Shown piece after piece: positions 43,192-51,547 of a stretch of DNA of 64,000 nt. The notes below the pieces were generated by a model, which saw only the letters and a list, made by a program, of their open reading frames with translations, was not told the origin of the DNA and made no database searches. The stretch comes from DASUPK01 sp963743575 (lineage in GTDB: Bacteria > Actinomycetota > Thermoleophilia > Solirubrobacterales > 70-9). The translations under genes and the position numbers were made by a program. The stretch covers positions 310,001-374,000 of the forward strand of contig CAVUQC010000004.1 of NCBI GenBank assembly GCA_963743575.1. The letters run 5' to 3'. Each line of letters opens with the position of its first letter. Position 1 is the stretch's first letter.

Positions 43192-43898
43192 TGCCCGAGG
43201 CACGCATGCACTACCAGGACCAGCTCGACGAGCTGGAGAAGAACTGTCTCGGCGGACTCGATCTCGTCATCTCCTCGCTCGATCGCACGATGGAGGCCGT
43301 GCAGCACCAGGACATGGAGCTCGCCGAGCTCGTCATCGCCGATGACGACCGGATCGACGGCCGCTACCTGGAGGTCCACCAGGAGATCCTCACCATGCTG
43401 GCCACCCAGGCACCCGTGGCGACCGACCTGCGGTTGATCTCCGCGCTTCTGCACGTCATGCACTCGATCGAGCGGATGGGGGACCAGTGCGTGAACATCT
43501 CCAAGGTGATCCCGCTCACCGGCCATGACGCCCCGGTACACGACGACATGGTCGACCGGGTCGTGCTGATGGGGAAGCAGGGCCGCTCGATGCTCTCCCA
43601 GGCCAAGAAGGCGTTCGAGGCGCGTGACGTCGAGCTGGCGCGCGATTTGGTCCGCCAGGACGACCTGATCGACAACCTGAACAAGGAGTGCTTCAAGATC
43701 GCCGTCCAGGTGGGCGACGAGAAGGACATCCGCGAATGGGCGATGACGATGATGCTCGTCGCGCGCGCCCTGGAGCGAATCGGCGACAACGCCGTTGACA
43801 TCGGCGAGCAGGTCGCCTTCGTGGTCACCGGCCTCTTCCGGGAGTTCGAGGACGCCTCGCACCCCGGCCAAGCCCCGCTCCCCTCGCAGCAGGGTTAA
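43191..43898 (+). CDS. phoU: phosphate transport regulator PhoU
   Basis: A protein of 235 residues, all helical, with the two PhoU repeats: MHYQDQLDELEKNCLGGLDLVISSLDRTMEAV and LVRQDDLIDNLNKECFKIAV. The metal-binding E/DxxxD signatures are VIADDDRIDGRYLEVHQ and ARALERIGDNAVDIGEQVAF. It modulates Pst activity and the sensor kinase in the phosphate regulon. The ATG at 43191 overlaps pstB. The stop TAA overlaps the convergent stop in a TTAA at 43895-43898. Confidence 0.93.
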   Translation: MPEARMHYQDQLDELEKNCLGGLDLVISSLDRTMEAVQHQDMELAELVIADDDRIDGRYLEVHQEILTMLATQAPVATDLRLISALLHVMHSIERMGDQCVNISKVIPLTGHDAPVHDDMVDRVVLMGKQGRSMLSQAKKAFEARDVELARDLVRQDDLIDNLNKECFKIAVQVGDEKDIREWAMTMMLVARALERIGDNAVDIGEQVAFVVTGLFREFEDASHPGQAPLPSQQG

Positions 43899-44341
43899 GC
43901 CGCGAGGTCGACGGCGGGCTCTTGGGCCGGCGCGGTCGCGCTCCAGGTCCAGCAGATGCCTGCGTAGATGACGACCGCCAGCACCGTGGCGGCGCTCACC
44001 ACCATCCCGGCCGCGGTTGTCTGGGCGAGGTCGGTGGCCCCGAGGGCTGCGACCATCGCGGTCGGGCCGGTGCCGACGCCGATCGGGAGTAGTCCGATGG
44101 CTCCCATCGAGAAGAGGACGAGTGCGACGTCCGCAGGAGTCGAGGGCAGGCCGAAGCCGGCGAGCACGATCCAGGTCCGCAGCAGTGCCATGCAGGTGAA
44201 GGCGCCGACGGCGAGGGCGAGCCTGTTGCGGAGGCGCGGCGACGCCAGCACGCCGAGGCCGGCCGCCAGCCGGTGCCGCCTGAAGCGGTGATGGGCGAGT
44301 CGCAGCGCGACCAGCGCGATCCCGGCGCCCACCAGCATCAC
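43895..44341 (-). CDS. C-terminal part of a flippase-like (UPF0104 / LPG synthase TM) membrane protein, probably truncated
   Basis: A protein of 148 residues with four hydrophobic helices. NRLALAVGAFTCMALLRTWIVLAGFGLPSTPADVALVLFSMGAIGLLPIGVGTGPTAMVAALGA resembles the C-terminal half of the lysylphosphatidylglycerol-synthase TM family, whose members have about 300 residues. The frame upstream of the GTG at 44341 is open back to the stop of the sugar-isomerase-like gene, with no start codon and no SD. The N-terminal half is absent, so this is probably a remnant or a short derivative. Confidence 0.55.
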   Translation of the reverse strand: MMLVGAGIALVALRLAHHRFRRHRLAAGLGVLASPRLRNRLALAVGAFTCMALLRTWIVLAGFGLPSTPADVALVLFSMGAIGLLPIGVGTGPTAMVAALGATDLAQTTAAGMVVSAATVLAVVIYAGICWTWSATAPAQEPAVDLAA

Positions 44342-44368
44342 CCAGGGGGTCCAGGCGGGGATCGTGCT

Positions 44369-44403
44369 CCCCGGACCGATCGGTCCGGGGCGTTTTTGCG
44401 TTT
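44369..44403 (+). terminator. Rho-independent terminator (plus-strand orientation)
   Basis: Perfect 10-bp stem CCCCGGACCG / CGGTCCGGGG (44369-44378, 44381-44390) followed by CGTTTTTGCGTTT. The T-run is on the plus strand, so it could end the pst-phoU transcript after it crosses the antisense membrane gene. The stem also lies just past the minus-strand TIM-barrel gene. Confidence 0.6.
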
Positions 44404-44410
44404 GGAGTGC

Positions 44411-45289
44411 CTATCCGGTGGCCGGGACGGCCACCGCCGCGACCGCCGCGGCTCCGGCCTCGAAGAGACTCGCCGCCGATGGCCGCGGAGGATGCACCTC
44501 GAGGAGCAGCGGCGCACCAGCCTTGCGCGCGAAGAGCGGCGCCAGGCGATCCCACGGGACCCTCCCGCGGCCCGGCGGCAGATGGAGGTCGAGGCGGAGC
44601 GGGTCGATCTCTGGTGAGCCGGAGTCGCCGCGGCGGGCGCCGAGATTGTCGTGCAGGTGAAAGAGGACGGCGCGGTCGAGGGCGGGCTCGATCAGCTCCA
44701 GCGGGTCGGTGCGGCGAAGCTGCGCGATGATGTTGGCGTGGCCCACGTCGATGCAGAGGCCGACGGCCGGAGAGGAGATCCGCTTCGCCATCGTTCGCAG
44801 GATGGACGGACTGAAGGAGAGCGCATCGGGGCCGGGGTAGACGGGGGCGAGGTTCTCGAGCGCGATGATCACGCCGAGTCGCTCGGCCCGGGCGGCGAGA
44901 GCCACGAGCGAGCGGGTCTCAGCCAACCTCCTGTCCTCGCTGGCGGGCACGTCCGGCAGGTTGGCCGCGTGGTAGACGATGTGTGAGGCCTCGACCTCGG
45001 CGGCGTAGGAGATCAGGCCGGCGATCGCGTTGTCGCCGTCCTTGGTTCCTCCGCGCACCGACCCGGGACCGTGCAGGATCAGCTGGAGACCGGAGGTTCC
45101 GAGGACCTCGGCAAGGGCCGACGCGTGGCGCGTCGCGTCACGCGGGACCGTCAGCACGGAGGGCGGGGGAGAGGGGACCTGGACATGGCTGAATCCCGCG
45201 GCCTCGATCTCCTTGAGAATCGGCGCGGCGGGCCACCAGTCGTAGGGGACGCTCAGCCCGAGCCGCTCCTTCGGGTCGCTGAGAGCCAT
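44411..45289 (-). CDS. sugar phosphate isomerase/epimerase-like TIM-barrel protein
   Basis: A protein of 292 residues with the xylose-isomerase-like TIM barrel: RLGLSVPYDWWPAAPILKEIEAAGFSHVQV, LILHGPGS, VIIALENLAP with its Glu metal ligand, VGLCIDVGHANII with Asp/His, and VLFHLHDN and LLLEVHPPRP with further ligands. The metal site appears complete. The substrate is unknown. It overlaps acr3 by 37 bp on the same strand and is the last gene of the leftward arsenic operon, so a link to arsenic metabolism is possible but unproven. Confidence 0.8.
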   Translation of the reverse strand: MALSDPKERLGLSVPYDWWPAAPILKEIEAAGFSHVQVPSPPPSVLTVPRDATRHASALAEVLGTSGLQLILHGPGSVRGGTKDGDNAIAGLISYAAEVEASHIVYHAANLPDVPASEDRRLAETRSLVALAARAERLGVIIALENLAPVYPGPDALSFSPSILRTMAKRISSPAVGLCIDVGHANIIAQLRRTDPLELIEPALDRAVLFHLHDNLGARRGDSGSPEIDPLRLDLHLPPGRGRVPWDRLAPLFARKAGAPLLLEVHPPRPSAASLFEAGAAAVAAVAVPATG

Positions 45290-46416
45290 CGATCCGAAAG
45301 TACGACGGCCCCCTGCGAATCCCGTGAAGACCCTGTGAAGGGGGGTTCGTCGGGCCACCAGCGCCGCCGCAGCCAGAGGGCGACGTAGACGAGCGTGACG
45401 AGGACGGGGACCTCGATGAGGGGGCCGACCACGCCGGCGAGCGCCTGGCCCGAGCTGGCGCCCCAGACGCCGACGGCAACCGCGATCGCCAGCTCGAAGT
45501 CGTTCGAGGCGACTGTGAAGGCGAGGGTGGCGGTCTTCGGGTAGCCGAGGTTCATCCCGCGGCCGATGAGGAACCCGAGCGCCCACATGACGAGGAAGTA
45601 GGCGAGCAGGGGCAGCGCGATGCGCGCAACCGTCAGCGGGTCGCCCGTGATGGCGTCGCCCTGGATTGAGAACAGCAGAACGATGGTGAACAGGAGCCCG
45701 TAGAGCGTGATGGGCGCGATGCGCGGGATGACCGTCGATTCGAACCAATCGCGGCCGTGCGCTCGCAGGCCCCACCGGCGTGTGAGATAGCCGGCCGCCA
45801 GCGGGATGCCGAGGAAGATGAGCACGGTGCGCGCGACCTGCCAGATGCTGACCTCAAAGCCTTGAGTGTCGAGTCCGAGCAGGTTGGGCAGGGCATTGAG
45901 ATAGAACCAGCCCAGAAACGCGTAAGCGACGACTTGGAAGATGGCGTTGAAGACAACGAGGACCGCGGCGCGGTCGTTGTCTCCGCCGGCGAGGTCGTTC
46001 CACACGAGCACCATCGCGATGCAGCGCGCCAGACCGACGACGATGACGCCGGTGCGGTAGGCGGGCTCGTCCGCCAGGAAGACCCACGCCAGCGTGAACA
46101 TCAGGGCGGGGCCGACGACCCACGACAGCAACAGGGAGACGCCGAACATCCGCCCGTCGCCGCGCATCTTCCCAATCTCCTCGTAACGGACCTTCGTGAG
46201 GACCGGGTACATCATCAGCAGCAGGCCGAGAGCGATCGGCAGGCTCACCGTCCCGACCTTCAGCCTGTCCAGGAAATCGTTGAGCCCTGGCACGAGCGAC
46301 CCGAGCGCCAGTCCGCCGGCCATCGCAAGCGCAATCCAGAGAGGCAGGAAGCGATCAAGCGTCGACAGCCGGCGGATGACGGCGGCCTCGTCCGGATGGA
46401 CGGTGGTCTCACTCAC
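45253..46416 (-). CDS. acr3: ACR3 family arsenite efflux transporter
   Basis: A protein of 387 residues with ten membrane helices. The ACR3 signature VVGLARCIAMVLVWNDLAGGDN holds the essential Cys. NLGYPKTATLAFTVASNDFELAIAVAVGVWG holds the conserved Glu in helix 9. It extrudes arsenite, As(OH)3, by proton antiport across the plasma membrane. The ATG is at 46416, 28 bp after arsJ. The C-terminal 37 bp overlap the TIM-barrel gene. A short polar tail (SSRDSQGAVVLSDRWLSATRRSGSG) is extra and unlike the family core. Confidence 0.92.
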   Translation of the reverse strand: MSETTVHPDEAAVIRRLSTLDRFLPLWIALAMAGGLALGSLVPGLNDFLDRLKVGTVSLPIALGLLLMMYPVLTKVRYEEIGKMRGDGRMFGVSLLLSWVVGPALMFTLAWVFLADEPAYRTGVIVVGLARCIAMVLVWNDLAGGDNDRAAVLVVFNAIFQVVAYAFLGWFYLNALPNLLGLDTQGFEVSIWQVARTVLIFLGIPLAAGYLTRRWGLRAHGRDWFESTVIPRIAPITLYGLLFTIVLLFSIQGDAITGDPLTVARIALPLLAYFLVMWALGFLIGRGMNLGYPKTATLAFTVASNDFELAIAVAVGVWGASSGQALAGVVGPLIEVPVLVTLVYVALWLRRRWWPDEPPFTGSSRDSQGAVVLSDRWLSATRRSGSG

Positions 46417-46443
46417 GATGGGACCAGGTTGCGATGAGTCACC

Positions 46444-47718
46444 TCAGGACGCCGGCTCCGCCCTGGGCAACTTCATCCCGGTGGAGTGGCGAGCCGTCGT
46501 CCTGGGAAGCATCAGTGAAAGCAGCCCCGCGGCCACCACAAAACCGGCGGAGACCCAGAGGCAGGCGCTGAGGCCGTTCCACTCGTACAGCAGCCCCGAG
46601 AGCACCGTCCCCGCCAACCGGCCACAGGCGTTGGCCATGTAATAGAAGCCGACGTTCATCGCGACCTTGTCGTTGTCTGCGTAGGAGAGGATCAGGTAGG
46701 AGTGGACGGCGGAGTTCATCGCGAACAGGACGCCGAAGATGATCAGCCCGACGACGACGACCGCGGTCGGGTCAGCCTTGGCCGAGAGCGCGATCGCGAT
46801 CCCGGCGGGGAGGATCGCCAGCGCGAAGGCAAGCCAGGCCGCTGTCCGGCCGTCCGGCTCGCCGCCCTCCTCGGCGCGACGGCGAACGAAGCGCGGCGCC
46901 GAGGCCTGAACAATCCCGTAGCCGATGATCCAGGCGGCGAGGTAGAGGCTGACCTGCCAGAAGTTCCAGCCGACCACCGAGTAGAGGAAGACCGGCAGGC
47001 CTACCACGAACCAGACGTCTCTCGAGGCGAACAGGAAGATCCGGGCCGCCGCCAGGATGTTGACCGCCCGGTTGTTGGAGAACATGTGCTTGAACTTCGC
47101 CTTCGCGTCCGGTCGGCCCAGGTGCTGGCCACGCATCAGAGTCGAGACGACGATCAGTGCGGTCGCGCTGATGCCGGCCAGGACGAGCACACCGGGCTGG
47201 AATCCGATCACCGTGATCAGCAGGCCGCCGAGGAAGAAGCCCACGCCCTTCAGCGCGTTCTTCGAGCCGGTCAGGATCGCCACCCACTTGTAGAGGGCGC
47301 CCTCCTGGCCGTCGGGCACGATCAGCTTCACCGCGCTCTTCGAGCTCATCTTGGTGAGGTCCTTGGCGATGCCCGAGAGGGCCTGTGAGGCCATCACGTA
47401 GGGCACGACCAGCCAAGTCGCGGGCGCGAAGCCGAGCATGCTCTGGGCGCAGATCTGCACGCCAAGCCCCATGAACAGCGTCGTCTTCAGCCCGAAGCGG
47501 GCGGCGACCCAGCCTCCGACCAGGTTGGTGACGATGCCGAAGAACTCGTAGAGGAGGAACAGCGTCGCGAGCTGGAACGGGCTGTAACCGAGCTGGTCGA
47601 AGTAGAAGAGCACCAGCATGCGGCTGGCCCCGTCGACGAGAGTGTCGCTCCAATACGCCCCCGTGACGAGGGCGTAGTTGCGCATGTCCTCGCGCGGCTT
47701 GGCTGTGCTCGCCTCCAT
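46444..47718 (-). CDS. arsJ: organoarsenical efflux MFS transporter ArsJ
   Basis: A protein of 424 residues with 12 membrane helices and the ArsJ start pattern (RNYALVTGAYWSDTLVDGASRMLVLFYFDQLGYSPFQLATLFLLYEFFGIVTNLVGGW). The context is decisive: it lies 10 bp downstream of a GAPDH gene. Known ArsJ exports 1-arseno-3-phosphoglycerate made by the associated GAPDH from arsenate. The product falls apart outside, so the pair detoxifies arsenate without reduction. The ATG is at 47718. Confidence 0.92.
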   Translation of the reverse strand: MEASTAKPREDMRNYALVTGAYWSDTLVDGASRMLVLFYFDQLGYSPFQLATLFLLYEFFGIVTNLVGGWVAARFGLKTTLFMGLGVQICAQSMLGFAPATWLVVPYVMASQALSGIAKDLTKMSSKSAVKLIVPDGQEGALYKWVAILTGSKNALKGVGFFLGGLLITVIGFQPGVLVLAGISATALIVVSTLMRGQHLGRPDAKAKFKHMFSNNRAVNILAAARIFLFASRDVWFVVGLPVFLYSVVGWNFWQVSLYLAAWIIGYGIVQASAPRFVRRRAEEGGEPDGRTAAWLAFALAILPAGIAIALSAKADPTAVVVVGLIIFGVLFAMNSAVHSYLILSYADNDKVAMNVGFYYMANACGRLAGTVLSGLLYEWNGLSACLWVSAGFVVAAGLLSLMLPRTTARHSTGMKLPRAEPAS

Positions 47719-47728
47719 GACCAGGGCC

Positions 47729-48793
47729 TCAGTCGAGAGCGGGGGTGCGGGCGGCGCCTGGATCGGCCTGAGCGCGAGTCCCCTGCGAGACCTTCTGGGC
47801 CAACTCCGCCAGCCGGTTGGCGTAACCCCACTCGTTGTCGTACCAGGCGAGCACCTTCACCTGGGTCTCGTCGATGACCATGGTTGATGGCGCGTCCACG
47901 ATTCCCGATCGCGGGTCGTCCCGGTAGTCGACGGAGACCAGGGGCCGTTCCTCGTAGCCGAGGATCCCTGCGAGCGGTCCGTCGGCGGCGTTCTGAAAAA
48001 GGCCGTTGACCTCCTCGACTGTCGTCGGCCTCTCGACCTCGAAGGCGCAGTCAGTGATCGAGGAGTTCAGCATCGGCACCCGAACGGCAAGCCCGTTCAG
48101 TCTTCCCTCCAGCTCGGGGAAGATCAGGCCGATCGCGGTCGCCGAGCCCGTCGTGGTGGGAATCAGTGACTGGCTGGCGGCACGGGCGCGGCGGAGATCC
48201 TTGTGGGGGGCGTCGACGACCACCTGGGTGTTTGTCATGTCGTGCAGCGTCGTGATCGAGCCATGCCGGATCCCAACTCCCTCGTGGAGGACCTTGACCA
48301 CCGGAGCCAGGCAGTTGGTGGTGCAGGAGGCTGCGGTGACCACGTTGTGCTGGACCGGGTCGTAGAGATCGTCGTTCACCCCGAGCACGAGGTTCACCGC
48401 TCCCTCCTCCTTGACCGGCGCGGCGACGATCACCTTGCGGACGCCGCGGTCGAAGTAGCCCGCCAGACTCTCCATCGTGCGGAATTGGCCCGAGCACTCC
48501 AGAACGGCTTCGATTCCGAGCTCGTCCCACGGGACCTCTCCCGGGAGCGGGTGCTGGGAGTAGGAGACCGACTTCCCGTCGATGGCGATCCACTCCCCGC
48601 CGCCCTCGACGTTCGGGCCCCAGCGGCCGTGGACTGAGTCGAACTTGAGCAGGTGAGCGGCCGTCACGGCGTCGCCGTGAGGCTCATTGACGTGGTCAAA
48701 CGCGAGATCGGACCAGCCCCACGCGGCTCGGAGCACAAGCCGGCCCATCCGGCCGAAGCCGTTGATCCCGATGGAGACGGTGGATTGGGTCAC
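47729..48793 (-). CDS. ArsJ-associated glyceraldehyde-3-phosphate dehydrogenase
   Basis: A protein of 354 residues. The NAD-binding start is VSIGINGFGRMGRLVLRAAWG, the catalytic Cys is in VVTAASCTTNCLAPVVKVLHE, and the end is VLAWYDNEWGYANRLAELAQ. It resembles glycolytic GAPDH but lies in the ars operon directly before arsJ, the arrangement known from ArsJ systems. There it uses arsenate in place of phosphate. The start is the GTG at 48793, overlapping the arsC stop by 4 bp (GTGA). The C-terminal tail of about 15 residues is extra. Confidence 0.92.
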   Translation of the reverse strand: MTQSTVSIGINGFGRMGRLVLRAAWGWSDLAFDHVNEPHGDAVTAAHLLKFDSVHGRWGPNVEGGGEWIAIDGKSVSYSQHPLPGEVPWDELGIEAVLECSGQFRTMESLAGYFDRGVRKVIVAAPVKEEGAVNLVLGVNDDLYDPVQHNVVTAASCTTNCLAPVVKVLHEGVGIRHGSITTLHDMTNTQVVVDAPHKDLRRARAASQSLIPTTTGSATAIGLIFPELEGRLNGLAVRVPMLNSSITDCAFEVERPTTVEEVNGLFQNAADGPLAGILGYEERPLVSVDYRDDPRSGIVDAPSTMVIDETQVKVLAWYDNEWGYANRLAELAQKVSQGTRAQADPGAARTPALD

Positions 48794-49431
48794 GGCTGTG
48801 CAGACTCCGTCGTCACCACGCCGATCAGAGTCTTCACGTGCGCTTGGATCTCGTCCCGGATCCGGCGAACAGTCTCCAGGTCCTTCCCGGCTGGGTCCTC
48901 GAGGTCCCAATCCTCGTAGCGCTTGCCGGGAAAGATCGGGCAGGCGTCGCCGCAGCCCATCGTTATGACGGCGTCGGCTGCGCGGACGACCTCATCGGTG
49001 AGGGGTTTCGGGAACTCCTTGGAAATGTCCACGCCGACCTCGTCCATTGCTTCAACGGCATACGGGTTCAGATCATCTCCGGGATCCGACCCCGCGGAGC
49101 GAACGTGCACCCGTCCCTCGGCGAGCTTGTCGAGCAATCCGGCCGCGATCTGGCTGCGACCTGAATTGTGGACGCAGACGAACAGGACCTCCGGAACCTG
49201 CTTGGTCAGCTTGCCCTCCACCTGCGCGAGTGCTCGCAGCCGCTGGCGGGCGAAGCGCTCGACCATGATCGGTACGAACTCCTGCACCTTCGACCCTGCG
49301 AAGTCGTCGGTGCTCTCGTCCACGTACTTCTCGATCGTTTCCCGCGAGAAGATCCCCTCGAACTCTGCTGCGAGCACGTCGAAAGAGCGATGGATGAGCC
49401 CCTTGGTGGTCAGGTCAACTTTGGTAGTCAT
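48790..49431 (-). CDS. arsC: arsenate reductase ArsC with N-terminal three-helix domain
   Basis: A protein of 213 residues. Residues 1-75 form a three-helix bundle domain (RSFDVLAAEFEGIFSRETIEKYVDES), as found fused to actinobacterial arsenate reductases. Residues 80-205 are a low-molecular-weight phosphatase fold with the CX5R loop CVHNSGR (Cys86, Arg92) and later Cys in MGCGDACPIF. It reduces arsenate to arsenite, probably with mycothiol or thioredoxin. The ATG at 49431 follows GGGAGGAAG. It is the first gene of the leftward operon, divergent from arsR. Confidence 0.92.
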   Translation of the reverse strand: MTTKVDLTTKGLIHRSFDVLAAEFEGIFSRETIEKYVDESTDDFAGSKVQEFVPIMVERFARQRLRALAQVEGKLTKQVPEVLFVCVHNSGRSQIAAGLLDKLAEGRVHVRSAGSDPGDDLNPYAVEAMDEVGVDISKEFPKPLTDEVVRAADAVITMGCGDACPIFPGKRYEDWDLEDPAGKDLETVRRIRDEIQAHVKTLIGVVTTESAQP

Positions 49432-49466
49432 CTTCCTCCCTTCGAGAATTAGCCGCCGGTCGCGCC

Positions 49467-49505
49467 ATCCTAAAGGTTGACAACTATCGATTCAATCGAT
49501 ATACG
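49467..49505. promoter_or_regulatory. divergent ars promoters with ArsR operator palindrome
   Basis: The palindrome TATCGATTCAATCGATA is at 49485-49501. The rightward promoter has TTGACA (49478-49483), a 16-bp spacer and TATACG (49500-49505). The leftward one has TTGAAT (49495-49490), a 17-bp spacer and TAGGAT (49472-49467). The palindrome overlaps both, so one ArsR site can shut both operons. Confidence 0.65.
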
Positions 49506-49512
49506 TACATAG

Positions 49513-49869
49513 ATGGCCGTCGATTTGGAGATGGTGCCGAAGCAGAAGCGCCCTGCGGGTGAGCCGTGTTGCGAGCCGGTTGTCTATCCGGACATCCAGC
49601 GCGCCCAGGCCGAGCGGATGGCCACCGTCGCCAAGGCGCTCGGCGATCCGATTCGCATGCAGCTGGTGGACGTTCTCCGCAAGCACGCCGGCAAGGTCTG
49701 CGTCTGCGAGCTCGTGCCGCTGTTCGACCTCTCCCAGCCGACCGTCTCCCATCACCTGAAGGTCCTGCGCGAGGCCGGCATCGTCGGCTCCGAGCGCCAG
49801 GGCCTGTGGGCCTACTACTACGTCAACCCCGACTCAATCGAGGAGCTGAGCGCATGGCTGAGCAGCTGA
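49513..49869 (+). CDS. arsR: ArsR/SmtB family arsenic-responsive repressor
   Basis: A protein of 118 residues with the winged helix IQRAQAERMATVAKALGDPIRMQLVDVLRKHAG, then VCVCELVPLFDLSQPTVSHHLKVLREAGIVGSERQGLWAYYYV. The As(III) motif CVCEL is at residues 63-67, and a further Cys pair is at 19-20. It releases DNA when arsenite binds. The ATG lies only about 8 bp past the -10 (49500-49505), so the mRNA is likely leaderless. It overlaps arsM by 16 bp. Confidence 0.92.
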   Translation: MAVDLEMVPKQKRPAGEPCCEPVVYPDIQRAQAERMATVAKALGDPIRMQLVDVLRKHAGKVCVCELVPLFDLSQPTVSHHLKVLREAGIVGSERQGLWAYYYVNPDSIEELSAWLSS

Positions 49870-50654
49870 CCGGCAAGGACGAGATCCGTGAAGCGGTGCG
49901 CGAGCGCTATGCGGAGGCGGCGACCTCCGTCGGGGAGGGGCGAGTCGCCTGTTGCGGTCCCTCGGAGGCTGCGGGTGGTGGCTGTGGCTGTGGCACGGAT
50001 GTGCCGGACGCCTGTGGCGGCGAGGAGTTCGGCGCCGGCCTCTATCGAGACGCAGATCGCGAGCAGCTTCCGGACCAGGCGAAGCTCGCCTCGCTGGGTT
50101 GCGGCAATCCAACCGCCGTCGCCGAGCTCAATGAGGGCGAAACGGTTCTCGACCTCGGCTCTGGAGGCGGCATCGACGTGCTGCTCTCCGCCCGGCGCGT
50201 CGGCACGACGGGCAAGGCCTATGGCGTCGACATGACCGACGAGATGCTCGAGCTGGCGCACCGCAACCAGCGCGAAGCCGGCGTGGACAACGTCGAGTTC
50301 CTGAAGGGGACGATCGAGGACGTTCCGCTTCCCGACGACGCCGTTGACGTCGTGATCTCTAATTGCGTCATCAACCTGTCGGGGGACAAGTCATCGGTGT
50401 TCCGGGAGGCGGGTCGGGTGCTGCGTCCTGGCGGCCGCTTCGCGGTGAGCGACATCGTCGCCGACGATGGCATGGACGAGGAAACCCGCCTCGACCTGGC
50501 GCAGTGGACCGGCTGTATCGCGGGAGCTTTGACCGCACGGGAGTTCCGGGCGGAGCTCGAGGCCGCTGGGTTCACCCATGTCGAGATCCGCGAGACCCAC
50601 CGGGTGCACGACCAGGCCGGGTCGGCGATCATCCGCGCCAGAATGCCGGCATGA
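49854..50654 (+). CDS. arsM: arsenite S-adenosylmethionine methyltransferase
   Basis: A protein of 266 residues. SAM motif I is VLDLGSGGGIDVLLSARRVG. The three As(III)-binding Cys are present, in SLGCGNPTA, SNCVINL and TGCIAGAL. An N-terminal Cys-rich segment (ACCGPSEAAGGGCGCGTD) is extra and could bind metal. It methylates arsenite to mono- and dimethyl forms. The ATG at 49854 lies inside the end of arsR; its stop overlaps the next start (ATGA). It is co-transcribed with arsR under the palindromic operator. Confidence 0.92.
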   Translation: MAEQLTGKDEIREAVRERYAEAATSVGEGRVACCGPSEAAGGGCGCGTDVPDACGGEEFGAGLYRDADREQLPDQAKLASLGCGNPTAVAELNEGETVLDLGSGGGIDVLLSARRVGTTGKAYGVDMTDEMLELAHRNQREAGVDNVEFLKGTIEDVPLPDDAVDVVISNCVINLSGDKSSVFREAGRVLRPGGRFAVSDIVADDGMDEETRLDLAQWTGCIAGALTAREFRAELEAAGFTHVEIRETHRVHDQAGSAIIRARMPA

Positions 50655-51484
50655 GCTCGGCCGAAACGCTCGCCCTCAAGAACCCCGAGCAGCTCTACCT
50701 CGACTGGGAGCACGCCCACTGGGCGGCCCAGGAAATCGACCTGGGCCGCGACCCGTCCGATTGGGCCGGGCTCGAGGACGGGGAGCGTGAGCTCCTCTAC
50801 TTTGCGATCAGCTCTCTGATGGTCGCCGAAGAGAGGATCTCGACCCAGTTCTGCGGCCTGGTGCTGGCGCAGGACGATGAGGAGGAGGGGAGCTTTCTTT
50901 CGACCCAGCTGGTCGATGAGATCCGGCACATGCAGTTCTACGCGCGCTTCCAGGACGAGGTGATCGCGGATCCTGGGACGATCGCCGCCCACGTGGCGCG
51001 CTCGCGCGAAGTCCTGGGCGAGCCCTTCAAGAAGATCTTCGACGAGGCGCTGGTCCAGGCCCACGATCGCCTCCTCAGCGATCCGAGAGACCGGGGAGCC
51101 AAGGTGGACTTCGTGACGATCTACCACATGATCCTAGAGGGGACGCTGGGCCTCGTGACCTCGCATTTCCTGCTCGATCTGCTCCGGCAGCGAGACCTTC
51201 TGCCGGGTTTCATGGACGGCTATACGCGGATCGCCGCCGACGAGCAGCGGCACATCGCGTATGGCACCTGGTTTCTGCGCGAGGCGCTGTCGGCCGATCC
51301 GGCGGTGGCGGACGTGATCCGCGATCAGGTCAGGCGGTTGCTGCCGGCCGTGGCCGAGACGGTCTCACCACCGAGCGAGGGCGCCTTCGATGCACTGGGT
51401 GTCGATGACGGCGCACTGGCCGAGTTCGGGCTCGGAGCGCTCAATCGGCGCCTCGCGCTGATCGGTGCACCGCTGGACGGATAG
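50651..51484 (+). CDS. ribonucleotide reductase R2-like di-iron protein
   Basis: A ferritin-like protein of 277 residues. The six di-iron ligands can be placed: Glu in MVAEERI, Glu and His in VDEIRHMQFY, Glu in HMILEGTLGL, Glu and His in ADEQRHIAYG. The residue four after the first His is Tyr, as at the radical Tyr of class I R2. There is no nrdA (large subunit) nearby. It overlaps arsM by 4 bp (ATGA), so it belongs to the arsenic operon. It could be an R2-like oxidase (R2lox type) acting in that pathway, or an R2 subunit; undecided. Confidence 0.8.
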   Translation: MSSAETLALKNPEQLYLDWEHAHWAAQEIDLGRDPSDWAGLEDGERELLYFAISSLMVAEERISTQFCGLVLAQDDEEEGSFLSTQLVDEIRHMQFYARFQDEVIADPGTIAAHVARSREVLGEPFKKIFDEALVQAHDRLLSDPRDRGAKVDFVTIYHMILEGTLGLVTSHFLLDLLRQRDLLPGFMDGYTRIAADEQRHIAYGTWFLREALSADPAVADVIRDQVRRLLPAVAETVSPPSEGAFDALGVDDGALAEFGLGALNRRLALIGAPLDG

Positions 51485-51485
51485 C

Positions 51486-51500
51486 CCCGCAAGCTGCGGG
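51486..51500 (+). terminator. stem-loop after the arsR-arsM-R2 operon
   Basis: CCCGCA / TGCGGG with a 3-nt loop starts 1 bp after the stop of the R2-like gene. No T-run follows. Confidence 0.45.
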
Positions 51501-51547
51501 ATCGTCAGGCTCGAAGGTCCGCCTGCCCTGAGAGAATCCATGTCGAG

